DNA of 64,000 nt from UBA11222 sp049323435 (GTDB lineage Bacteria; Pseudomonadota; Alphaproteobacteria; UBA11222), in assembly GCA_049323435.1 (NCBI GenBank), contig JBMOMX010000031.1, positions 40,424 through 104,423 of the forward strand, written 5' to 3'. Of this stretch, positions 18,097 to 25,776 are shown piece after piece (position 1 is the stretch's first letter; each line of letters begins with the position of its first letter). The translations under genes were made by a program, and so were the position numbers. The notes under the pieces were generated by a model, which made no database searches, was not told where the DNA came from, and was given only the letters and a program-made list of their open reading frames with translations.

Positions 18097-18620
18097 TGAT
18101 TGAAAAATATATTCGCACCATTCCTGATTATCCAAAACCCGGCATAATGTTTCGCGATATCACCACACTGTTGGGCGATCCGGTTGGCTTTCGCAAAGCG
18201 GTGGACGGGCTGGTGCAGTTTCATGCAGGCGTGCGCATCGACAAGGTTGCGGGCATTGAGGCGCGCGGCTTCATTCTGGGCGGCGCGGTGGCGCATCAAT
18301 TGTCATGCGGATTTGTGCCGGTGCGCAAACCGGGAAAGCTGCCCTATAAAACCATCGGCGAGGATTATGAACTGGAATACGGCACGGACCGGCTGGAAAT
18401 TCACATTGATGCGGTTAAGCCCGGGGATACGGTTCTGCTGATTGATGACCTGATCGCGACCGGCGGCACCGCAGAGGCCGCGATTAAACTGATCGAGCGT
18501 CAGGGCGCTCGGGTTGTGGCGTGCAGCTTCGTGGTGGATTTACCGGATCTGGGCGGCCGCAAACGGCTGGAGGCGCTGGGCAAGGAAGTGCTGGCGCTTG
18601 CAACTTATTCAGGTCACTGA
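18096..18620 (+). CDS. apt: Adenine phosphoribosyltransferase
   Basis: Converts adenine and PRPP to AMP. The 174 residues carry the APT opening YIRTIPDYPKPGIMFRDITT, the base-binding EARGFILGGAVA and the PRPP loop LLIDDLIATGGTA. Placed directly after mtnP with a one-base overlap, it removes adenine released from methylthioadenosine. Short intergenic distance (five bases) to mtnA shows the same operon. Confidence 0.95.
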   Translation: MIEKYIRTIPDYPKPGIMFRDITTLLGDPVGFRKAVDGLVQFHAGVRIDKVAGIEARGFILGGAVAHQLSCGFVPVRKPGKLPYKTIGEDYELEYGTDRLEIHIDAVKPGDTVLLIDDLIATGGTAEAAIKLIERQGARVVACSFVVDLPDLGGRKRLEALGKEVLALATYSGH

Positions 18621-18625
18621 TTATT

Positions 18626-19720
18626 ATGAAGATTGACGGCAAGGCATGGCGTTCTATCTGGCTGCAACCGGATGGCTGGTCTGTTGGTATTATTGATCAA
18701 ACCAGATTGCCGCATGAGTTTGTCACGGCACGGCTTGCATCCGCGGCGCAGGCGTCGCATGCGATCAAGGCCATGATGGTGCGCGGTGCGCCGCTGATCG
18801 GGGCCACGGCGGCATATGGCCTGTGCTTTGCCATGCGCGAAGATGCATCGGATCGCGCATTGCAGGCAGCCTATGAATTTTTGCTGGCTGCACGGCCCAC
18901 GGCCGTAAATCTGCGCTGGGCGCTGGATGAAATGCGCGCGGCCCTGTTGCCCGTGGCGCCTGCCGGGCGTGTTGCGGCGGCCTATGCGGCGGCGGCTAAA
19001 ATTTGTGATGATGATGTGGCCATATGTGAAAAGATCGGCGTTCATGGGCTGAAGCTGATTGAAGATGTGGCGCGTAAAAACCCGCTGCGGGAAGTGAATA
19101 TTCTCACCCACTGCAATGCCGGATGGCTGGCAACGGTGGATTGGGGTACTGCACTTGCACCTATATATATGGCGCATGATGCGGGGATAAAATTGCATGT
19201 ATGGGTTGATGAAACCCGCCCGCGTAATCAGGGTGCGGCGCTGACTGCGTGGGAGCTGGGCAAACATGGCGTTCCGCACACTATCATCGCTGATAATGCA
19301 GGCGGGCATCTGATGCAGCATGGCCGCGTCGATATGTGCATTACCGGCACCGACCGCACCACGGCGCAGGGTGATGTCTGCAATAAGATCGGCACCTATC
19401 TGAAGGCGCTGGCGGCGCATGATAATGGCGTGCCGTTTTATGTGGCGCTGCCCTCGACCACCATTGACTGGACCATTGACGATGGGGTGGCCTCCATCCT
19501 GATCGAAGAACGCGCGCCCGAAGAACTCACCCATATTACAGGCCGTACCGCTACGGGCGCCCTGTGCGAGGTGCAGATTTCCGCACCGGGAAGTGCGGCT
19601 GGAAATTTTGCCTTTGACGTGACCCCGGCGCGGCTCGTCAGTGCACTGATCACAGAGCGTGGTGTGTGCGCGGCGTCAAACGCCGCCATGCTGAAACTGT
19701 TTCCGGAACGCGCGCCATGA
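18626..19720 (+). CDS. mtnA: S-methyl-5-thioribose-1-phosphate isomerase
   Basis: Converts methylthioribose-1-phosphate to the ribulose form. The 364 residues have the family features MVRGAPLIGATAAYG, the active-site cysteine in LTHCNAGWLATV and the aspartate in ITGTDRTT. The ATG at 18626 is preferred: an open frame extends 35 codons further into apt, but that extension is not conserved family sequence and begins inside the upstream gene. The stop overlaps the start of the aldolase gene (ATGA). Confidence 0.93.
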   Translation: MKIDGKAWRSIWLQPDGWSVGIIDQTRLPHEFVTARLASAAQASHAIKAMMVRGAPLIGATAAYGLCFAMREDASDRALQAAYEFLLAARPTAVNLRWALDEMRAALLPVAPAGRVAAAYAAAAKICDDDVAICEKIGVHGLKLIEDVARKNPLREVNILTHCNAGWLATVDWGTALAPIYMAHDAGIKLHVWVDETRPRNQGAALTAWELGKHGVPHTIIADNAGGHLMQHGRVDMCITGTDRTTAQGDVCNKIGTYLKALAAHDNGVPFYVALPSTTIDWTIDDGVASILIEERAPEELTHITGRTATGALCEVQISAPGSAAGNFAFDVTPARLVSALITERGVCAASNAAMLKLFPERAP

Positions 19721-20367
19721 GTGATACGGATCTGCGCAAGGAAATTATCGCCGCCGCCAACGCCATGAGCCTGAGCGGCCTGAGCCCGGGAAAATCAGGC
19801 AATGTGTCGGCGCGCAACAGCGCGGGCCATGTTCTGATAACCCCGACCGGCATACCCTATGCTGATTTGAAACCAGCACATATTGTGGCGCTGGATAATC
19901 AGGGCAGGGTGCTGGCCGGTTCGCTGCTGCCGTCCAGCGAATGGCATTTTCATGTGGCGATTTATTTTGCGCGCAAGGAAGTTGGCGCCATTGTGCATAC
20001 CCATTCGCTGCATGCCACGGCGCTGGCCTGTGTGCATCGGGAAATTCCGGCATTTCATTATATGGTTGCTGTTGCAGGCGGCGAAAATATCCGTTGTGCG
20101 CCCTATGCGACCTTTGGGACACAGGAGCTGGCGCAGAACGCATTGGCGGCATTGGAAGGGCGTCACGCCTGCCTGTTGGCCAATCACGGCCAGATTGCGC
20201 TGGGCGCAACACCCGCAAAGGCGCTGACAATGGCGCAGGAAATTGAAACGCTGGCCGCGCAATATGTTGCGGCTCTGCAAATTGGCCCGCCAAACCTTCT
20301 TGGGACGGATGAAATGACGCGCGTTCTGGAAAAATTCAAAACCTACAGTCAGCAGGTAAAGGGTTGA
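19717..20367 (+). CDS. Class II aldolase family protein, probable methylthioribulose-1-phosphate aldolase (Ald2-like)
   Basis: A 216-residue zinc aldolase of the fuculose-phosphate aldolase/adducin family. Metal and catalytic residues are visible: the glutamate in SSEWHFHVAIY, the histidines in VHTHSLHATA, and a third in LANHGQIA. MtnB, the dehydratase of the usual methionine salvage pathway, belongs to the same superfamily, but this sequence looks more like the FucA branch. In Rhodospirillum and some E. coli a FucA-like aldolase (Ald2) splits methylthioribulose-1-phosphate into DHAP and methylthioacetaldehyde. Its place after mtnP, apt and mtnA, with no mtnC or mtnD here, favours that reaction. 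ATG at 19717 overlaps the mtnA stop. Confidence 0.75.
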   Translation: MSDTDLRKEIIAAANAMSLSGLSPGKSGNVSARNSAGHVLITPTGIPYADLKPAHIVALDNQGRVLAGSLLPSSEWHFHVAIYFARKEVGAIVHTHSLHATALACVHREIPAFHYMVAVAGGENIRCAPYATFGTQELAQNALAALEGRHACLLANHGQIALGATPAKALTMAQEIETLAAQYVAALQIGPPNLLGTDEMTRVLEKFKTYSQQVKG

Positions 20368-20370
20368 ACC

Positions 20371-21300
20371 ATGACAACCGCGCTGATTACCCATCCGGCC
20401 TGTCTTGAACATGTCATGCCCCCGGGACATCCTGAATCTCCGGATCGTCTGCGTGCGGTGCTTGCGGCGCTGGCCGCGCCCGGTTTCGAGAGGCTTGTGC
20501 GCGAGCAGGCGCCGCAGGCGTCCTTGCAGCAGATTGCGCTTGCGCATCCAGGCGGTTTTGCAGCGGCCTTGCTGGCCCATGCGCCGCAACAGGGATTTAG
20601 CTATATTGACGGGGATACGCCCATGTCACCGGGCAGTGGCGCTGCGGCTCTGTATGCAGCGGGCGCAGTTGTCCGCGCGGTCGATATGGTCATGCAGGGC
20701 ATGGTGCAGAATGCATTCTGCGCCGTGCGTCCGCCGGGGCATCATGCCGAAAGCCGCCGGGCCATGGGATTTTGCCTGTTTAACAATGTGGCCGTGGGCA
20801 CCTTATGGGCACGTCAGCAGTGGAACTGCAAACGCCTGGCGGTTATCGATTTCGATGTCCATCACGGCAATGGCACCCAGGAAATTTTTCAGAACGATCC
20901 GGAACTGTTTTACGCCTCCACGCATCAGGCGCCATTTTATCCCGGTACCGGGGCGATACATGAAACCGGCGTGGCCGGTAATGTGGTCAATGCAGCACTT
21001 CAGGCAGGCGCGGGCAGTGATGCCTTCAAATCCGCCATGACCGGAACTGTTTTACCTGCGATGGATGCGTTCGCGCCTGATCTGATTCTCATTTCCGCAG
21101 GATTTGACGCGCATATGCAGGATCCGCTGGCGAATTTATGGCTTGAAGAAGAGGATTTTGCCTGGGCCACCCAGCAGATTATGGCCATTGCGGACAGGCG
21201 TTGCGCGGGCAGGGTGGTATCGGCGCTGGAAGGCGGCTATGATCTGGCGGCATTGGCGGCCAGTGTTCAGGCGCATGTAAAGACCTTGATGAACGGATAG
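20371..21300 (+). CDS. Histone deacetylase family protein (acetylpolyamine/class II HDAC-like)
   Basis: A 309-residue zinc deacetylase-like hydrolase. Seen are GHPESPDRLRAVL at the N-terminus, the catalytic pair in RPPGHHAESRRAMGFC, metal ligands in DFDVHHGNGTQ and SAGFDAHMQDPL, and EGGYDL near the end. Bacterial members remove acetyl groups from small amines or from proteins; the target here is unknown. It starts three bases after the aldolase stop and may be read from the same transcript, and it is followed closely by xseB, an arrangement common in alphaproteobacteria. Confidence 0.88.
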   Translation: MTTALITHPACLEHVMPPGHPESPDRLRAVLAALAAPGFERLVREQAPQASLQQIALAHPGGFAAALLAHAPQQGFSYIDGDTPMSPGSGAAALYAAGAVVRAVDMVMQGMVQNAFCAVRPPGHHAESRRAMGFCLFNNVAVGTLWARQQWNCKRLAVIDFDVHHGNGTQEIFQNDPELFYASTHQAPFYPGTGAIHETGVAGNVVNAALQAGAGSDAFKSAMTGTVLPAMDAFAPDLILISAGFDAHMQDPLANLWLEEEDFAWATQQIMAIADRRCAGRVVSALEGGYDLAALAASVQAHVKTLMNG

Positions 21301-21304
21301 GCAC

Positions 21305-21568
21305 ATGACGGAAAAGAAGAAATCACCTTCACCGGAACCGGCCGGCAGCCTGAGTTTCGAGGCGGCCTTGCGTGAACTTGAATCCATCGTGGCGCGCCTT
21401 GAAAGCGGGCAGGTTGATCTGGAAGAATCCATCAGCATTTACGAACGCGGCAGCCAGCTCAAAGCGCATTGCGACGCCAAACTGAAAGACGCCCAGGCGA
21501 AGGTGGAAAAAATTGTCGTATCTGGCGATGGCGCCATATCCGCTGTGCCCGAAAATGGCGCCGGATAA
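21305..21568 (+). CDS. xseB: Exodeoxyribonuclease VII small subunit
   Basis: The 87-residue XseB subunit, which binds in several copies to XseA to degrade single-stranded DNA. The core SFEAALRELESIVARLESG, then DLEESISIYERG and LKAHCDAKL, is typical. It lies between the HDAC-like gene and ispA, the usual alphaproteobacterial order. The large subunit xseA is not in the window. Confidence 0.95.
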   Translation: MTEKKKSPSPEPAGSLSFEAALRELESIVARLESGQVDLEESISIYERGSQLKAHCDAKLKDAQAKVEKIVVSGDGAISAVPENGAG

Positions 21569-21592
21569 TTTGCAAGTCAACGGATTGAACCC

Positions 21593-22480
21593 ATGATGCA
21601 ATTTACCCCTGCGCTGGCGGATGCGGCAGGCATAACGGAACGCGCGCTTGATGTGTTATTGCCGAAGCCGCGCAACGGTGAAACCCGTCTGTTCGAAGCC
21701 ATGCGTTATGCGGTTATGGGCGGCGGCAAACGCCTTCGCCCCTTTCTTGTTCTGAACAGCGCCAGATTGTTTGGCGTCAGTGAAAATTGCGCCGCGCGTG
21801 TGGCGGCGGCGGTGGAATGCGTACACTGCTATTCCCTGGCGCATGATGATCTGCCCTGCATGGATGATGATGATCTGCGCCGCGGCAAGCCCTCCACGCA
21901 CCGGCAATTTGATGAGGCAACGGCGGTGCTGGCGGGCGATGCGCTGTTAAGCCTGGCATTTGAAATTCTGAGCAATCACGGCACGCACGAAGATCCGAAT
22001 ATACGGTGTGAACTTGTGCGCTGCCTGGCAGTGGCGTCCGGCCCGCTTGGTATGGCGGGGGGGCAGATGCTGGATCTGGAATCTGAAAATCAGACCCTGA
22101 CGGTTGGCGCGATCACCCGCTTGCAGCAGCTCAAAACCGGGGCGCTGATTGCATTTTCTTGCGAGGCCGGTGCGATTTTGGGAAAGGCCTCGCCCCAGCA
22201 ACGCCAGGCCCTGCACGGCTATGCCCATGATCTCGGGCTGGCTTTTCAGATCACGGATGACCTTTTGGATATTGAGGGTAATCCCGAAATATTGGGGAAA
22301 TCGGCGGGTAAGGACCTGACTGCGGGCAAATCGACGCTGGTTGCCCTTCTGGGGCTGGATCGCGCCAGGGTTCAGGCGAAATTCCTGTCCGATCAAGCCG
22401 TTAAGCATCTTGATTTATTTGATGAAAAGGCCGATCTTCTGCGCGCGGCGGCGCGTTTTGCAATTGACCGGCGCGCCTGA
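21593..22480 (+). CDS. ispA: Farnesyl diphosphate synthase
   Basis: A 295-residue trans-prenyl synthase that condenses IPP with DMAPP and GPP to give FPP. The first aspartate-rich motif is in HDDLPCMDDDDLRRG with KPSTHRQFDE after it; the second is in ITDDLLDIEG. GGKRLRPFL near residue 45 binds pyrophosphate. It is followed by dxs, so substrate supply and use are encoded together. Confidence 0.93.
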   Translation: MMQFTPALADAAGITERALDVLLPKPRNGETRLFEAMRYAVMGGGKRLRPFLVLNSARLFGVSENCAARVAAAVECVHCYSLAHDDLPCMDDDDLRRGKPSTHRQFDEATAVLAGDALLSLAFEILSNHGTHEDPNIRCELVRCLAVASGPLGMAGGQMLDLESENQTLTVGAITRLQQLKTGALIAFSCEAGAILGKASPQQRQALHGYAHDLGLAFQITDDLLDIEGNPEILGKSAGKDLTAGKSTLVALLGLDRARVQAKFLSDQAVKHLDLFDEKADLLRAAARFAIDRRA

Positions 22481-22506
22481 CAAATTAGGACCTGACTAAT
22501 TAGAAA

Positions 22507-24432
22507 ATGGGCAAAATCGTGAGCAAGACACCGCTGCTCGACCTGGTGCGTATCCCCGCGGACCTCAAGCAATTCAGGCCGGATCAACTTCGTCAGTTGG
22601 CGGATGAATTGCGCGCTGAAACCATTGATGCCGTATCGGTTACGGGCGGGCATCTGGGGGCAGGGCTGGGTGTGGTGGAACTGACCCTGGCCCTGCATTA
22701 TGTGTTTGATGCGCCAAAGGATAAGATATTGTGGGATGTCGGACATCAGACCTATCCTCATAAAATTCTTACCGGGCGGCGCGCGCGTATTCGCACCCTG
22801 CGTCAGGGCGGTGGACTGTCCGGATTCACCAAACGCGCCGAAAGTGAATATGACGCTTTTGGCGCGGCGCATTCCTCCACCTCGATTTCCGCAGCACTTG
22901 GCATGGCGGTGGCGCGCGATCTGCGCGGCGAAACCAATCATGTGGTGGCTGTCATTGGTGATGGCGCGATGAGTGCGGGCATGGCCTATGAGGCCATGAA
23001 CAATGCCGGATCGCGCCACACAAGGCTGATCGTTATCCTGAATGACAATGATATGTCCATTGCGCCGCCGGTGGGCGCGATGAGCGCCTATCTCGCAAAA
23101 CGCCTGTCCGGGCAGAATTATCTGAATCTGCGCCATACCGCCAAGGAAATTGCGCATAAAATTTCCGAACGGCTGGAACGCACCGCGCGCAAGGCGGAAG
23201 AATTTACCCGCGGCATGGCTACCGGCGGCACGCTGTTTGAAGAAATGGGATTTTACTATGTAGGGCCGATTGACGGGCATAATCTTGACCATCTGATTCC
23301 GGTTCTGGAAAATGTGCGCAAGGCCAAACAGGGGCCGATCCTGTTGCATGTGGTCACGAAAAAAGGCAAGGGCTATCCGCCCGCCGAGGCCGCCGAGGAT
23401 AAATATCACGGCGTCAACAAATTTGACGTGGTTACAGGCGCGCAAAACAAGTCCGTGCCCAATGCGCCGCAATATACCAAAGTGTTTGCCCAAAGCCTGA
23501 TTGCCCAGGCGCAGAAAGACGAAAAAATTGTCGCCATCACGGCGGCCATGCCGTCGGGCACAGGGCTTGATCTGTTTGCGAAAGCCTTTCCTGATCGCTG
23601 TTTTGATGTAGGCATTGCCGAGCAGCATGGCGTGACCTTTGCCGCGGGCCTTTCCTGCGAGGGCTATAAACCGTTTGTGGCGATCTATTCCACTTTCCTG
23701 CAACGCGCCTATGATCAGGTTGTGCATGATGTGGCGATCCAGTGTTTGCCGGTGCGTTTCGCCATTGACCGTGCGGGTCTGGTGGGGGCCGACGGGCCCA
23801 CCCATGCAGGATCATTCGATATTGGGTATCTGAGCAGTCTGCCGAATTTTGTCGTGATGGCGGCTGCCGACGAAGCCGAATTGATGCATATGGTGGCGAC
23901 CTCTGTGACTATTGATGACCGGCCAAGCGCGTTCCGCTTTCCGCGCGGTGAAGGCGCCGGCGTGGCGTTGCCGGACGCCGGCATTCCCCTGGCCATTGGC
24001 AAGGGACGTATGATCCGCGAGGGAAAACGGGTTGCAATCCTTAATTTCGGCGCGCGTTTGTCAGAGATATGCGAGGCGGCGCGGACATTGGAAACTTATG
24101 GGCATCAGATCAGTATTGCCGATGCGCGTTTTGCAAAACCGCTGGACACTGCCCTGATCAGCCTTCTGGCGCGTGAACATGAAATTCTGATTACCGTGGA
24201 AGAAGGCGCCATAGGCGGATTTGCGGCGCAGGTTCTGCATTATCTCGCCACGGCCGGGCTGCTGGACAAAGGCCTGACAGTCCGCCCCCTATGTTTGCCG
24301 GACCGTTTTCAGGATCAGGATACGCCTGAAAAAATGTATGCCGATGCCGGGCTCGACGCCGCGCATATTGCCGCCAATGTTCTGGCTCTGCTTGGCGCCG
24401 ATATTCCGCGTGTAGAAATATTGCGGGCATAG
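22507..24432 (+). CDS. dxs: 1-deoxy-D-xylulose-5-phosphate synthase
   Basis: The thiamin-dependent first enzyme of the MEP isoprenoid pathway, joining pyruvate and glyceraldehyde-3-phosphate. Its 641 residues are the normal length. Marks include GGHLGAGLGVVELT and DVGHQTYPHKIL near the start, the TPP/Mg site GDGAMSAGMAYEAMNN with ILNDNDMSI, EQHGVTFAAG, and DRAGLVGADGPTHAG. The stop codon overlaps the GTG start of the next gene by one base. Confidence 0.96.
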   Translation: MGKIVSKTPLLDLVRIPADLKQFRPDQLRQLADELRAETIDAVSVTGGHLGAGLGVVELTLALHYVFDAPKDKILWDVGHQTYPHKILTGRRARIRTLRQGGGLSGFTKRAESEYDAFGAAHSSTSISAALGMAVARDLRGETNHVVAVIGDGAMSAGMAYEAMNNAGSRHTRLIVILNDNDMSIAPPVGAMSAYLAKRLSGQNYLNLRHTAKEIAHKISERLERTARKAEEFTRGMATGGTLFEEMGFYYVGPIDGHNLDHLIPVLENVRKAKQGPILLHVVTKKGKGYPPAEAAEDKYHGVNKFDVVTGAQNKSVPNAPQYTKVFAQSLIAQAQKDEKIVAITAAMPSGTGLDLFAKAFPDRCFDVGIAEQHGVTFAAGLSCEGYKPFVAIYSTFLQRAYDQVVHDVAIQCLPVRFAIDRAGLVGADGPTHAGSFDIGYLSSLPNFVVMAAADEAELMHMVATSVTIDDRPSAFRFPRGEGAGVALPDAGIPLAIGKGRMIREGKRVAILNFGARLSEICEAARTLETYGHQISIADARFAKPLDTALISLLAREHEILITVEEGAIGGFAAQVLHYLATAGLLDKGLTVRPLCLPDRFQDQDTPEKMYADAGLDAAHIAANVLALLGADIPRVEILRA

Positions 24433-25721
24433 TGGCGCAATCTCCCGGCAATCTCATTGAAGCCGAAGTCACCCAGCTTGGCCATTCCGGCGACGGTGTG
24501 ACGCAGGCGGGCGAGCGCAGAATTTTCGTGGCTTTTGCCGCGCCGGGTGACCGGCTTCGGATAGAACTGGATGCGGGCGGGCAGGATCGCGCTGCTATTG
24601 TGCAAATATTGCATCCCGGCGCGGCGCGCGTTACGGCGCCCTGCCGTCATTTCACGCAATGCGGCGGCTGCGCCCTGCAACATCTGTCTGGCCCCTTCGT
24701 TGCGGATTGGAAGCGTCAGCAGATAGTTGACGCACTGGCGCATCGCGGCCTGCATGACACCGTGGTGCGGCCAACTCTGACCATGCCGCCTGCATCGCGC
24801 CGCCGCGCGGCCTTCACGGCGGAACATGGAAGGGACGGCATTCAGATCGGATTTCTCGCGCGGATGAGCAAGCGTCTGGTCCCGGTTTCAGAATGTACCG
24901 TGCTGGATAAACGAATCATGCAGGCCCTGCCGGGGCTGACGCAGCTGCTGGCGCCAGTGTTGCGCGCGGGCCAATCCGCCCGGCTTCTGGTGACCTGGAC
25001 CGAAACGGGCCTGGATGTGGATGTGCAGATAGGCTCGGGCAAAAAATCCGAACCAAATCTGCGTCTGCGCACACTGCTGGCGGCCAGCGCAGACAGGCTT
25101 GATCTGGCGCGTCTGAGCTGGAACGGCGTGATCCTGCTGGAACGGCGCAAGCCGCAAATCATTTTGGGGGGTACGCTGGTTTGCCCGCCGCCTGGTGCGT
25201 TTTTGCAGGCCAGCATTGAAGGCGAGGCGGCGCTGACAGCACTTGTTCTGGAAGCGCTGGGCGAAAAAATGCTGCGCGCCAGGGGGACGCGCATTCTGGA
25301 TCTGTTTGCCGGATGCGGCACCTTCACCTTTCCGGTGGCGCCATATGCGCGCGTCCATGCCGTTGAAGGCGACCGCGCCATGACCAACGCCATCCGCGAG
25401 GCTGCAAACAGGCGCCAAGGCCTCAAACAGGTTGAAGCAAGCCATCGCGATCTGCAACGCGGCCCATTGTCCCCTGATGAACTGGCCCCCTATAGCGCAG
25501 TTATTTTTGATCCGCCCAAAGCCGGCGCGCGGGCGCAGGCCGGACAGATCGCAGCCAGCAAGGTTGGCACTGTAATCGCCATATCCTGCGCGCCCGCCAG
25601 TTTTGCGCGGGACGCAAGAATATTGGTGGATGCAGGATTTAAATTGTGCTGGGTCGCGCCCGTCGATCAGTTTCGCTGGTCCGCCGAAGTGGAACTGGCG
25701 GCCTTATTCCGCCGGGATTGA
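24432..25721 (+). CDS. RNA uridine-C5 methyltransferase (RlmD/TrmA superfamily)
   Basis: A 429-residue SAM-dependent methyltransferase. An N-terminal TRAM-like domain (about 5-60) is followed by iron-sulfur cysteines C71, C77 and C80 in CRHFTQCGGC, with the fourth likely in SECTVLD. The catalytic domain has LDLFAGCGTFTFP for SAM, DPPKAGA, and the nucleophile cysteine in ISCAPASFARD. The cluster suggests RlmD/RumA-like methylation of 23S rRNA, though the exact uridine is not certain. GTG start overlapping the dxs stop; part of the xseB-ispA-dxs operon. Convergent with uvrB. Confidence 0.88.
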   Translation: MAQSPGNLIEAEVTQLGHSGDGVTQAGERRIFVAFAAPGDRLRIELDAGGQDRAAIVQILHPGAARVTAPCRHFTQCGGCALQHLSGPFVADWKRQQIVDALAHRGLHDTVVRPTLTMPPASRRRAAFTAEHGRDGIQIGFLARMSKRLVPVSECTVLDKRIMQALPGLTQLLAPVLRAGQSARLLVTWTETGLDVDVQIGSGKKSEPNLRLRTLLAASADRLDLARLSWNGVILLERRKPQIILGGTLVCPPPGAFLQASIEGEAALTALVLEALGEKMLRARGTRILDLFAGCGTFTFPVAPYARVHAVEGDRAMTNAIREAANRRQGLKQVEASHRDLQRGPLSPDELAPYSAVIFDPPKAGARAQAGQIAASKVGTVIAISCAPASFARDARILVDAGFKLCWVAPVDQFRWSAEVELAALFRRD

Positions 25722-25776
25722 CACAACGCTATACCGGCGGCCCGATAGAATGCGCCGTATCAAGCGCACGCTGCCC

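Noticed and set aside
22393..23805. 470-codon open frame on the minus strand across dxs
   Set aside because: It is antisense to an unmistakable dxs. Its translation is rich in His, Arg and Gln with no family pattern, as is usual for shadow frames in GC-rich genes.
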